Notes: generated by a model from the letters alone, not told the origin. A DNA stretch of 27,335 bases from Pseudomonadota bacterium (GCA_022360105.1 JAKSDL010000525.1:1-27335), one strand, 5' to 3'. Positions 1 to 7,837 are shown, numbered from the stretch's first letter. Numbers and translations: made by a program.

Positions 1-32
1 AATGGCTCGAATAGTTTAACTACGTGTATGAA

Positions 33-116
33 GCACTCTTTCAGAGTGCAAATCGGATGTTTGATTCTTACCCAGGGTTTACCACCCTGGGCTATTATGA
101 AATCCCCTTTCAGGGG
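33..116. repeat. REP-like hairpin array, left of the aldehyde oxidoreductase gene
   Basis: Three short inverted repeats follow one another: GCACTC/GAGTGC (33-38 and 44-49), CCCAGGG/CCCTGGG (71-77 and 85-91) and CCCCT/AGGGG (104-108 and 112-116). The last two, with their spacer, match in reverse complement the array at 2792-2846, so this is a dispersed repeat rather than a gene-specific terminator. There is no T-tract after any stem. I see no gene in 1-290. Confidence 0.7.
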
Positions 117-233
117 AACGTAGATCAATCAAAGTAAATCCAAAACTACTTAGCGCTATGGGATCACGTCCGGCATGACGCGAAATTACAGAACTTCCAA
201 ATTGGGTCAGCTCTCTCCCTCCCTTTTTGGAAT

Positions 234-255
234 GCCCCGGTTTTCGGACCGGGGC
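234..255. other. GC-rich hairpin upstream of the aldehyde oxidoreductase gene
   Basis: GCCCCGGT (234-241) pairs perfectly with ACCGGGGC (248-255) around a 6-nt loop, ending 35 bp before the ATG at 291. A short T run (AGTTT) follows, so it could be a weak terminator or attenuator for transcription entering from the left, or another repeat hairpin. The sequence alone does not decide between these. Confidence 0.5.
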
Positions 256-290
256 AGTTTATCTACGGAATAATTGAATGTGGAGTTGAA

Positions 291-2021
291 ATGAAAATAC
301 TTCGTGTTGATATGAGAAACCTCAGCGTGAAGCTGGAAGATCTTCCGTTCAATTGGACGGCAATTGGCGGCCGGGCATTGACTGCCAGAATTCTCAGGAA
401 GGAGGTTCATCCGGCAATCGATCCACTTTCTGCTGAAGCAAAAATAATACTTGCATGCGGGCCACTGGCCGGTACCAGGGCTCCTTCGTGCGGTCGACTT
501 TCCATAGGTGCTAAAAGTCCTCTGACTTTAGGAATAAAGGAAACAAATGCGGGAGGTCCGATAGCTCAAAAGCTTGATCGATTGGGTATTCGGGCGATCG
601 TTATTGAAAACACCCCGACATCGGATCAGCTCTACATTTTAAGAATCACCAATAATGGAATTGAAATTTTACCTGGTCAGGAATGGGCTGGTTTAAAAAA
701 CTACAGCCTGGCCGAAGGCTTGTTCCAGCGCTTTGGCACTACCTCGTCTATTATCTCTATCGGCATAGCCGGTGAGAGACAATGGAAATCTGCAACTATC
801 GCCCTGACCGACAGAGAGGGAAAATCCTCCAGACATGCTGCTCGTGGAGGTTTGGGTGCTGTGGTGGGGGCAAAAGGAATCAAAGCCATTGTGATCGATG
901 ATAGTGATTGTGAGAAACCTAAAATTCATGATCCTAAGGCGTTCAAACAAACCATTAACAATTGGGCAGAATTAACAAAAAAAGATATTGCACTGACTTA
1001 TTTACAAAAATTTGGCACCCCCGGAATGATCTCCACCATGCAATACCTGAATTGCATGCCAACCAACAATTATCAACAATCATCATTACAAAATATCGAG
1101 CAGTTAACCGGTGAAGAGATAAACAGGATTAATAGACTGCGTGGAGGCTCAATGTCTGCCTGCATGCCAGGCTGCCTGGTAAGTTGCTCTATTAAATATC
1201 GGGATAAAAAAAGAAAATTCAAAACATCCAATCTGCAATACCAAACCATCGCCATGATGGGCAGCAATCTCGGGATCACAGATCCGGATGTAATCGCCGA
1301 ATTTGATTATCTATGTGATAACCTGGGTATTGACTCCATCGAACTGGGCAGCACATTGGGGGTTGCAGCCGGCCTTAACCTGATGAAGTTGGGAGACCCC
1401 AAATCTGTCCGCAGACTTTTCGAACACATCGACTATGGCACGGAACTCGGCTCATTACTGGCTAACGGTGTAGAAGGATTCTGCAGAAGAATGGAAATTG
1501 ACAGGGTCCCATCGTATAAAGGACAGGCAATTCCGGCCAATGATCCCAGAGCGATAAAAACAGCCGGGGTCAGTTATGCCACCAGCCCCATGGGTGCAGA
1601 CCATACCTGCGATTTATCAGGTCACACTCACAAAATCAGCAAAGATCACTTAAGTGACTCCCTGGCAGGTCAAATCCAGTCGGCAATTATTGACGCTTTT
1701 GGATTCTGCTTGTTAGCGGTTCCCACAGACAATTCTGCTGTTTTGGAATACCTGAAAAATCTTGTAAATGCCCGTTATAATCTAAATTTAACTGAAACAG
1801 GCTTAGTTGACCTTGGTATTGACCTGTTAAGAGACGAATTGGAGTTTAACAAAACCAGCGGCTTTTATACACAGCATATGGACGACCCCAGCTTTATCAG
1901 AGAAGAATCGATAGGTCGCCAAAAAAAGGTATTCGATATTGAATCGTCAAAAATTAAAAATTTCTGGAGTTCTTTGGAATCCAAGGCTGATAATAAACAT
2001 CCGGAAACGTTTTCGGCTTAA
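291..2021 (+). CDS. Tungsten/molybdenum-dependent aldehyde ferredoxin oxidoreductase family protein
   Basis: Predicted cytoplasmic enzyme of the AOR family, which oxidises aldehydes to carboxylic acids with ferredoxin using a bis-pyranopterin W or Mo cofactor and one [4Fe-4S] cluster. The 576-aa length is near the family norm of about 600. The N-terminal AOR domain is clear (AIGGRALTARIL at 24-35, CGPLAGTRAPSCGRLSIGAKSP around 56-77, NAGGP at 86-90). Cluster cysteines are C291, C295 and C299 (CMPGCLVSC, spaced CX3CX3C rather than the classical CX2CX3C), with the distal fourth cysteine at C473 in FGFCLLAV. The pterin-side motif GADHTCD is at 435-441. The start is supported by GGAG 6 nt upstream. 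mobA follows after 21 bp and probably shares the transcript. The substrate cannot be predicted. Confidence 0.9.
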   Translation: MKILRVDMRNLSVKLEDLPFNWTAIGGRALTARILRKEVHPAIDPLSAEAKIILACGPLAGTRAPSCGRLSIGAKSPLTLGIKETNAGGPIAQKLDRLGIRAIVIENTPTSDQLYILRITNNGIEILPGQEWAGLKNYSLAEGLFQRFGTTSSIISIGIAGERQWKSATIALTDREGKSSRHAARGGLGAVVGAKGIKAIVIDDSDCEKPKIHDPKAFKQTINNWAELTKKDIALTYLQKFGTPGMISTMQYLNCMPTNNYQQSSLQNIEQLTGEEINRINRLRGGSMSACMPGCLVSCSIKYRDKKRKFKTSNLQYQTIAMMGSNLGITDPDVIAEFDYLCDNLGIDSIELGSTLGVAAGLNLMKLGDPKSVRRLFEHIDYGTELGSLLANGVEGFCRRMEIDRVPSYKGQAIPANDPRAIKTAGVSYATSPMGADHTCDLSGHTHKISKDHLSDSLAGQIQSAIIDAFGFCLLAVPTDNSAVLEYLKNLVNARYNLNLTETGLVDLGIDLLRDELEFNKTSGFYTQHMDDPSFIREESIGRQKKVFDIESSKIKNFWSSLESKADNKHPETFSA

Positions 2022-2042
2022 TCTTAAACAATTGGAAACTTT

Positions 2043-2666
2043 ATGGAAACTTACGGAGCAATAATACTGGCAGGCGGCAGATCGACACGTATGGGTTCGG
2101 ATAAAGCGGCACTTCCTTTCGGAGCCAAACGGTTGCTAAACCACGTCATAGAAATTGTCAGACCGATCGTCTCCCATCTAGCGGTAGCGTTGAACAGGGA
2201 TCAGTATATATTACCCCGATTGTTGGATCTGGAAGAGGATATTGACATTGCCTGGGATTCCAAAGACAGGCAGGGACCGCTACAGGGAATAGCCGATGCG
2301 GTATCCTTACTAAAAAAAGATATAGACTGCTACTATGTACTATCCTGCGACCTGCCTTTTCTCAGTGCCCAATGGATGCTTCATTTAGCCGATCGAATGT
2401 CTGCCGGCACCGATGTGGTCTGCACAACCATGGATGGGATCAGCAATCCACTGCTGGCTCTATACCGAAAAAAAGTATTGAAACAAGCCCCTGTCTTATT
2501 GCGACAAAATCAATTTCGCCCCATTAAATTATGGGACAAACGAAATGTCATTCAAGCCAACGCCGATTGTAACAAATTGCCCTACGGCATGGGCGTCAAC
2601 ACCAGGGAGGAATTCATCCAGGCGTTGAATTTCCTGAATTATCAATCTTCGATTGTACCTAATTAG
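2043..2666 (+). CDS. mobA: Molybdenum cofactor guanylyltransferase MobA
   Basis: MobA transfers GMP from GTP to molybdopterin, giving the guanine dinucleotide cofactor. The 207-aa protein has the nucleotide-binding signature LAGGRSTRMGSDK (9-21) and the metal-binding SCDLPF segment (101-106, Asp103), both diagnostic of the family; the length is typical. It follows the aldehyde oxidoreductase by 21 bp on the same strand, consistent with a cofactor/enzyme operon. The pairing is slightly odd, because characterised AOR enzymes carry the pterin without a nucleotide. The Shine-Dalgarno is weak (TTGGAAAC), so translation may depend on the upstream gene. Confidence 0.93.
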   Translation: METYGAIILAGGRSTRMGSDKAALPFGAKRLLNHVIEIVRPIVSHLAVALNRDQYILPRLLDLEEDIDIAWDSKDRQGPLQGIADAVSLLKKDIDCYYVLSCDLPFLSAQWMLHLADRMSAGTDVVCTTMDGISNPLLALYRKKVLKQAPVLLRQNQFRPIKLWDKRNVIQANADCNKLPYGMGVNTREEFIQALNFLNYQSSIVPN

Positions 2667-2702
2667 CGTATGACAGGCATTTCAAATCTCCAAGTCTTAA
2701 CG

Positions 2703-2888
2703 AGCGGTTAAAACCGCTGGTTACTATTGTGTTACTCCTCCGGGGTTTCCAATTACAAGTCACACTTTTCAATTGATTATTGGTACAAAAAATTCCCCAA
2801 CGGGGAATCTTATAACAGCCCAGGGTGAGCGCAGCGTAACCCTGGGTATGAATTTTCCCCCCAACCCACCAATTCCCTGAAGGGGAAT
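2703..2888. repeat. REP-like hairpin array, right of mobA
   Basis: This gap between mobA and the convergent outer-membrane gene holds stacked inverted repeats: AGCGGTT/AACCGCT (2703-2709, 2712-2718), ATTCCCC/GGGGAAT (2792-2798, 2802-2808), CCCAGGG/CCCTGGG (2819-2825, 2840-2846) and an imperfect ATTCCCT...GGGGAAT (2872-2888). The reverse complement of 2792-2848 resembles 69-118 at the left of the aldehyde oxidoreductase gene, so the two arrays are inverted relatives. No gene is visible in 2667-2956. Confidence 0.7.
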
Positions 2889-2956
2889 ATCAAAAACCTG
2901 ATGTGTTGAATGAGTTCAGCGTTCTGACAGGGAATCCCGGATGCTAGCAAACACCC

Positions 2957-3976
2957 TTAGAAACCATAAAGAGCTGTTAATACCAAGGACTGCCGATTGG
3001 TGTTGACATCTTCAGACGTATATTGTTTGACTCTGATATCCAGAGAGAGTGTGAATGGGCTTATGTTGTAATTTAATCCTAATAGGATCTCTTTGGTTTC
3101 AGATTTTTTTGCCGATTTCCCTTCGAACACAACTTCATTTTCATTGAGTAGATAAATCTGACCCTCAGCAGACAAATGTTTGCTGATTAGCCTCTCTCCG
3201 AAAACAGAGATTCCCAGCTGCTGCCCATCCAATGTTTTCGGCTGTTCTATAGCGATATGCCCTTTAACCTGCAAAGTGTATTTTTTTACTTGATAGCCAA
3301 TGGCAAAATCAGCGTGAAATCCACGACTAACCGAGTATTCATTGTTCTTAAAATCTCCATCATAATCAACGGAATGGTCCAAAGGTGGAGAAATAAGTGC
3401 TCCCAATGAATAGTTATCTCCAATTTCCTTTTTTGAAAAAAATGAGTAATCCACATAACTTAAATTAGCAGTTCCCCTGTCCGTGTTCATATTGTTGGCA
3501 GAATCTACTCGTGTCTTTTTTCTCGTTTTATAATTGACAAGAGCTCCAATGATTAAATCATTATCCGCTTCATGAATATACTCAACTGTGTAATCCCGAC
3601 CCTGATAAGTATATTCTCGTTCTAAGTCCGTCGTATCATTATCCCATCCTGTGCTTACTTCCTCATATGTATTCTGTTCAATCCCAAAAGACAGATAACC
3701 TGCATTTGCTTTGTAATCAAATCCGACGGTTATTTCATTCCCTGTTCGCTTGTAGGAAACACTGTCATAATCCGTTGGAGAATTATAGTACCATAGATTA
3801 GAATAGACCCTCTTTTCATCTGTTTTCATCGGGTAGGGAACATATGTCAAATTAGAATTTGACAAATTGCCGGTGGGCAGAAGAGGCTCGACCGAAAGTT
3901 CTGCATACGAAAACTGAGGTGACAGACATAAGCCTGTCAGCAAGATTGAGAAAAAAAAGTATTGATGTTTAAACAT
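2957..3976 (-). CDS. Putative outer-membrane beta-barrel protein
   Basis: A 339-aa protein starting MFKHQYFFF, with a hydrophobic signal peptide (residues 1-25, cleavage predicted after SYA) and a body of alternating polar and hydrophobic strands rich in Tyr, Asn, Asp and Thr. It ends in Phe (LTALYGF), the usual C-terminal signature for outer-membrane barrel insertion. No named family was recognised; it could be a porin-like or structural barrel. The start at 3976 was chosen because AGGAG lies 9 nt upstream and because it puts the signal peptide at the N-terminus; the frame stays open to 4069, with another ATG at 4036 that also has an AGGA upstream. It faces mobA convergently. Confidence 0.75.
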   Translation of the reverse strand: MFKHQYFFFSILLTGLCLSPQFSYAELSVEPLLPTGNLSNSNLTYVPYPMKTDEKRVYSNLWYYNSPTDYDSVSYKRTGNEITVGFDYKANAGYLSFGIEQNTYEEVSTGWDNDTTDLEREYTYQGRDYTVEYIHEADNDLIIGALVNYKTRKKTRVDSANNMNTDRGTANLSYVDYSFFSKKEIGDNYSLGALISPPLDHSVDYDGDFKNNEYSVSRGFHADFAIGYQVKKYTLQVKGHIAIEQPKTLDGQQLGISVFGERLISKHLSAEGQIYLLNENEVVFEGKSAKKSETKEILLGLNYNISPFTLSLDIRVKQYTSEDVNTNRQSLVLTALYGF

Positions 3977-4177
3977 TAGGATATTCTCCTGAACATAGGG
4001 GGGAGGTCGATTTAAAATGGCGACTTTTAAGTTCATGAAATATCCTGACCTTCCTGTTATGTCAAACACATCCTGAGAACCTTAGAATTTAAAATCAATG
4101 ACTTCATGAAATTAGAGATCTTTGCTAATCGAGTATATGCCATCTTTGACATATGAATAGAAAACCATAGTTTAAAA

Positions 4178-4408
4178 GACAACAATCCGGCGGAAAAATT
4201 AAAATCCAAAGATCGGGTTGCGAACTATATGGATGAGGCCACTTAAAACTTGAGCAATTTCGAAGAGACCATGCCTTTCAAAAAAGGCAATGTAGAAGAA
4301 ATGTTAGAATTGCTGCACCAACAAGGCTCTCCGGCAGCAATCAACATGACTGGTGGCAGGTAATTTTGATCTGTAAACGGCAGTTCGTATCCAACCGCGC
4401 TCTCCAAG
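4178..4408 (+). pseudogene. Truncated PLP-dependent decarboxylase remnant
   Basis: Reading + strand in frame, 4211-4408 gives DRVANYMDEAT*NLSNFEE, then MLELLHQQGSPAAINMTGGR*F*, then SVNGSSYPTALSK. This aligns with the N-terminal region of the intact decarboxylase at 8006 (DFACDYM; LLKLLHDVGSPASVTVTGGRYFGFVNGSSYPAAL). The frame has three stops (*); two are substitutions at conserved codons (TAT to TAA, GGA to TGA). A short gap in the alignment lies around the first stop. Homology stops near 4408, 10 bp before the end of the opposite-strand gene at 4418, and the whole catalytic PLP region is missing. Divergence from the 8006 copy is too large for a recent duplication. Confidence 0.85.
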
Positions 4409-4417
4409 CACAGGTTA

Positions 4418-4849
4418 TTATTCGCTAAGTTTTGAAAAAACCGGCGTATTGACGATCATCCATTGATAAAAGGGCCATATCTCGGCAAATGCCTTGTTGG
4501 AAAGGGCATTTTCCAACACGATTTTCCAGCTACTGAGCTGCGCAGCCCAATAAGTAGGTAAAAATCCACGGGAACGATATACTTTGAAAACCCAGACAAC
4601 TGTCTCCACCAATACTTCCGGTTTGGTTAAGAGAAAAACAGATTCCATAAACTGGATATGGTTGTGATGATTATCGCGCATCATTGCATGGTTGCCCTTT
4701 CCTATCATTGTTTCTATGTCTTCCCTTTCGGACATCAGGCGATTGATTTGGGAAAGCAAATGGTCCTTTTGTCGGGAATATTCAGCAACTGACTCCGCAT
4801 TCGGTTGTTTAAGCTGCTGGGCTGTTTCCATCAAATGGTTTAGATCCAT
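4418..4849 (-). CDS. Protein of unknown function, third gene of the B12-sensor/kinase operon
   Basis: A 143-aa soluble protein whose family I do not recognise. Residues 1-50 look like a charged amphipathic helix or coiled coil (QKDHLLSQINRLMSEREDIE). A histidine cluster follows (H54, H61, H62, H64 in GNHAMMRDNHHNHIQF), then an aromatic helical half with five tryptophans (W86, W101, W108, W125, W130). The His cluster plus buried-looking aromatics would suit a cofactor or metal site, but that is inference. It lies 19 bp downstream of the histidine kinase on the same strand, so it is probably cotranscribed and may modulate or receive signal from it. It has no response-regulator aspartate pattern and no DNA-binding motif that I can see. 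Confidence 0.75.
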   Translation of the reverse strand: MDLNHLMETAQQLKQPNAESVAEYSRQKDHLLSQINRLMSEREDIETMIGKGNHAMMRDNHHNHIQFMESVFLLTKPEVLVETVVWVFKVYRSRGFLPTYWAAQLSSWKIVLENALSNKAFAEIWPFYQWMIVNTPVFSKLSE

Positions 4850-4868
4850 TGAATCTCACTTTTATTGA

Positions 4869-6449
4869 TTATTCGGAATGTTTTGAATGTAGATGGTCTT
4901 GTATGATTTTCACTGTTTTCTTGAACAAAGCCTCTAACGTAACCACATAACCCTTTAAGATACCGACATCAGATCGACCTAGACCTGACAATAATTGATC
5001 ACAAATTTGAACCATTTGCATAGCCCCCAGGCTTGCACTGGCTCCCTTAATCTGATCTAACATAGCGATTGCCTGTGAAGCTTGCTGGCCCTTTTTTTGA
5101 TTTTTCAACAGTTCTATCGATTTTGATGTTTGCTCCACATAAGTATTGAATAAATTCTCCAACGTCTCTTTATCAACACTGATTAATTCTTCAAAAACCT
5201 TCAGGTCTAACCATACCGTTTTTTGCTCAATTAATCCACTTTGCTTAGTTTGCTCTTTTTTCTTTGCGGAGCTTCCAATTTTATTCCCGTTGAACCTGCT
5301 ACCAATTGCGTCATTCTTTGATTTATAGTCAATTTTAACGGGTAGGGAAAAAGAAAAGATCGTCCCTTTACCCAACTCCGATTGAACAGCAATCTCTCCT
5401 TTGTGACCTTCAATGATCCGTTTGACAATGGCCAACCCAAGACCGACGCTTTTTTCTCCGCCAGTAGCTTTCGCACTGCTTTTTTGGAAGGCTTTAAACA
5501 AATCGCCTATTTCATGTTCCGGAATTCCGGGACCGGAATCTCTGACGGAGAAGACCAAATGCCGTTCATTTTGTTCAAGCTTAACATGGATTTCCGATTT
5601 CGCAGGAGAGTATTTACTGGCATTGGATATTAGATTGTTTAAGACCTGGGTAATCTTCGTGGGATCAAAACTGGCTGTTCCCGGGTCACCGCTTGAAGAA
5701 AATAGTAAACGTTGACCCTTTTTATGGGCAAAAACCTGGTTAAGCGAGACAATTTCTCTTATAAAAGGCAGGGTATCAACTGCACTCACCTGTAAGTCCA
5801 ATTTGCCGGCTTCAATTTGCGAGACATCCAGTAAATCATCAAGCAGGGTTAACATGAACTGACCCGAATTTCGGATATAATGAATAATCTCCTGCTGCTG
5901 CTCCGAAAGGTTTTCAGACATCTCGTCCAATAAAAACTCACTATACTGGAAAACAATTCCGGCCGGATTTCTCAAATCGTGAGCGGCAATACCAATTACC
6001 TGGTTTTTCTGCTCATTTAACTCCAATGCTTTGATTTTGCTTTTTTGTAAATCCCGAACCAGGTTATTGACTTCAGCATTAGCTCTAAGCAACTCGGTAT
6101 GCAACAGGTTGTGTTCCTTTTCATTTTGTTGACCAAAAACCAGAATATATTCGTCCTTTTCAAGAAAATTAAAGTAGTAGGTCTGGGGAACATGATTACT
6201 GGTCTTTAGCTGCAGCATTTGAGAAGAGTGAGGATCAGCAGTTAGCTTGGTTAAGTCCGGTTTTTCAACAAAGTCGACAAATAAATCCTCAAAACAATTT
6301 GCACGATCAAGGAGTTCTTGTCCTAGTATTTCTTGAGCATAGTGGTTGGAAAAATGAATGTTGCCTTTACGATCAATGATGAAAACCAATACATTTATTT
6401 GGTCCTTTAGATAAGGAATAATAATCGGGTCGGAAAGCAGTTTTTCCAT
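4869..6449 (-). CDS. PAS sensor histidine kinase with degenerate C-terminal Hpt-like domain
   Basis: A 526-aa cytoplasmic kinase without membrane segments. Order: PAS-like domain (about 12-108), coiled-coil linker (112-150), HisKA with H-box [10 protein letters not shown] (phosphoacceptor H157), then HATPase_c with N-box [11 protein letters not shown] (272-282), G1 box DSGPGIP (304-310) and G2 box GLGLA (336-340). After a charged linker (372-410), residues 415-520 form an Hpt-like helical domain; its signature [13 protein letters not shown] carries Asp465 where the phosphorylated His of HxxKG should be. It starts 1 bp after the B12-domain gene with no clear Shine-Dalgarno, suggesting translational coupling. 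Input probably comes from that cobalamin protein and/or the PAS domain. No response regulator is encoded in the window. Confidence 0.92.
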   Translation of the reverse strand: MEKLLSDPIIIPYLKDQINVLVFIIDRKGNIHFSNHYAQEILGQELLDRANCFEDLFVDFVEKPDLTKLTADPHSSQMLQLKTSNHVPQTYYFNFLEKDEYILVFGQQNEKEHNLLHTELLRANAEVNNLVRDLQKSKIKALELNEQKNQVIGIAAHDLRNPAGIVFQYSEFLLDEMSENLSEQQQEIIHYIRNSGQFMLTLLDDLLDVSQIEAGKLDLQVSAVDTLPFIREIVSLNQVFAHKKGQRLLFSSSGDPGTASFDPTKITQVLNNLISNASKYSPAKSEIHVKLEQNERHLVFSVRDSGPGIPEHEIGDLFKAFQKSSAKATGGEKSVGLGLAIVKRIIEGHKGEIAVQSELGKGTIFSFSLPVKIDYKSKNDAIGSRFNGNKIGSSAKKKEQTKQSGLIEQKTVWLDLKVFEELISVDKETLENLFNTYVEQTSKSIELLKNQKKGQQASQAIAMLDQIKGASASLGAMQMVQICDQLLSGLGRSDVGILKGYVVTLEALFKKTVKIIQDHLHSKHSE

Positions 6450-6450
6450 G

Positions 6451-7086
6451 CTATGCTTGGTTGATGAAGGTTTCCAGTGCAGGCAAAGACCCTATGAAAT
6501 GGACATTGCTTAGCTTTGAAACTTCCTCTATCCCACCCCACCTAAAACCTTGCCCACCTACGATGATCTGTAGTTCCGGAAAAGAATGATGCACCAGTGC
6601 CAGAGTTTCAAGTAATTTCTGCAGATGAAAGTAGATACTCATAGACAAGCACAACAAATCGGGTTTTTTCTCTTCTATCAGTTTCAGCAGTTCAAGAGAA
6701 GGTGTGTTTGAGCCGAGAAAAATGCTATCCCATCCATTCATCTCAAAAATATCCGCAACCATTTTGGCACCAATCTGATGCAATTCCTCCTCCACACAAG
6801 TAACGACTGCAGAATAGTTTACCCGCTCGGAAGAAAAAATAATGGGATAGGAAAGATTCAGCAATCCCTCTGTGATAGAAGTAGCAAGGTGTTCGATTGC
6901 CACAGAAATTTTATTGCTTTCCCAAAGTCTGCCAACATCATAAAGCGCCTTTTGAAACAGGTTAATATACAAATCATAAACACCGATCTTCTGATCCAGT
7001 AAATCCTGCACAATGTCATGACAACCCTTCCTGTCGCCTGAAATCAGACCCTGGAAATATTTTTTATAAAGCGGTTCGCTTATCAC
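6451..7086 (-). CDS. Stand-alone cobalamin-binding sensor domain protein (CarH/AerR-like)
   Basis: A 211-aa protein with an N-terminal helical B12 cap (about 1-85) and a C-terminal Rossmann B12-binding domain (about 90-208). The cap carries W55-x9-E65-H66, the W-x9-EH motif reported for CarH/LitR photoreceptors and AerR/PpaA-type cobalamin proteins. The Rossmann part has ExHxxG (E101, H103, G106; H103 the expected lower axial ligand) and GGQGFR (177-182). There is no MerR-type DNA-binding domain, so output is presumably by protein contact with the kinase encoded 1 bp downstream. The position after W55 is Glu, whereas Thermus CarH has the His that captures cobalt after illumination. The start is GTG, supported by AAGGAG 4 nt upstream. 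A methyltransferase corrinoid protein is the main alternative, but no methyltransferase is nearby. Confidence 0.85.
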   Translation of the reverse strand: MISEPLYKKYFQGLISGDRKGCHDIVQDLLDQKIGVYDLYINLFQKALYDVGRLWESNKISVAIEHLATSITEGLLNLSYPIIFSSERVNYSAVVTCVEEELHQIGAKMVADIFEMNGWDSIFLGSNTPSLELLKLIEEKKPDLLCLSMSIYFHLQKLLETLALVHHSFPELQIIVGGQGFRWGGIEEVSKLSNVHFIGSLPALETFINQA

Positions 7087-7433
7087 AATTCTCCTTCAGG
7101 TGTAAACACAGTTGTGTATAACTCACAGCTTGTTCAATGGCATTATCAACATTTTGATTCCTAAAAAGAGATAATAACCCGACTTATTTACAAGTCGGCT
7201 CATACCAGGATAAAAACCCCTTTTATTTTTAGGGTATTAGATTGCCAGCACCAATAGTGCCAATTTTGGCGAATTGAATTTATGAATCCTATTATTAACC
7301 GGAATAAATGCATCTATATCCGGTTATATGCTTGCCGCAATGAATTAACTTTCCCGACTGACTTGCCGGCTTGAGGATCATTCTAAATGGTATCATACTT
7401 AAGTCATTTGTAAAACCAGAAAGAACAATAGTC
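7087..7433. other. Intergenic leader of the B12-sensor operon
   Basis: No convincing gene. It holds a short palindrome ACACA-GT-TGTGT (7106-7117), just upstream of the Shine-Dalgarno of the B12-sensor gene and so in its 5' leader, and a hairpin CCGACTT/AAGTCGG (7179-7185, 7192-7198). I could not place a convincing -35/-10 pair for the minus-strand operon. Confidence 0.4.
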
Positions 7434-7449
7434 TAGAACGAACGTTCTA
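7434..7449. promoter_or_regulatory. Perfect 16-bp palindrome, possible repressor operator
   Basis: TAGAACG-AA-CGTTCTA is a perfect inverted repeat with a 2-nt centre and contains GAAC-N4-GTTC. That core is shared with Bacillus-type LexA boxes, and the overall form resembles TetR-family operators. It lies 36 bp left of a MITE copy and far from either flanking start codon, so its target is unclear. Confidence 0.4.
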
Positions 7450-7484
7450 TCTAAAAATCCGTTTGTTGCAACGATCAGCATGTT

Positions 7485-7724
7485 TAGTTGCTGCCTGGAT
7501 CGAACATCGCTAAACCCTTATCCGGCCTTGTGTCAGGTACCGGAATCCAGCTTGAAGAATAACTTGTTGTCAGCCGTCAGCGTTCAGCGTTCAGCTTAAC
7601 ATATTACAATGATAAGCAAAAAATCGGCTGATCGCTGTATGCTGAAAGAACTATACTTCGAAGTACCAAACTGCTTTTAAACCTTTTGTTGGTATGGGTT
7701 GAATTGGTTTTTGTTCAGAAACTA
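7485..7724 (+). mobile_element. MITE-like element, copy A
   Basis: A 240-bp non-coding element matching copy C (10888-11099) over nearly all its length, including the stretches around CCTTATCC, GCCGGAAT, GCTTGAA, AGCAAAA, GAAGTACCAA, GCTGCTTTTAA and TTGGTATGGG. Ends are diverged versions of the family termini (left TAGT..GCCT, right TTGTTCAG..ACTA). It has an internal expansion with repeated CAGCGTT units near 7577-7595. No protein is encoded, so any movement would need a transposase in trans. Confidence 0.8.
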
Positions 7725-7746
7725 ATTGATAGATGTCCCAGTCTGT

Positions 7747-7800
7747 TATTGTAATGATTACAATATAGTGGTTGACAGGCCTTATAAAATGTAAAATAAC
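7747..7800 (+). promoter_or_regulatory. Fur-family-like 7-1-7 palindrome next to a TTGACA -35 box
   Basis: TATTGTAATGATTACAATA (7747-7765) is a perfect palindrome with 9-bp arms around one central base. The inner TTGTAAT-G-ATTACAA has the 7-1-7 form of Fur-superfamily boxes and is close to the Bacillus Zur consensus. Seven bases later is a consensus -35, TTGACA (7772-7777). The -10 is weak (AAATAA at 7794-7799 with 16-bp spacing, or TAAAAT with 14). It would drive the decarboxylase at 8006, and the palindrome would overlap the polymerase site. Confidence 0.45.
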
Positions 7801-7837
7801 ATGACGAGGTTCTCATATGGCAAGTTTGCCGGATAAC

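Noticed and set aside
2043..2666. mobA as a generic nucleotidyltransferase such as a CTP-dependent MocA
   Set aside because: The LAGGRSTRMGSDK signature and adjacency to a pterin enzyme favour MobA, although the choice of GTP over CTP is not proven.
7577..7595. Short CAGCGTT tandem units as a CRISPR or phase-variation tract
   Set aside because: There are only two to three units, inside a MITE copy and outside any gene; it is best explained as a local slippage expansion.
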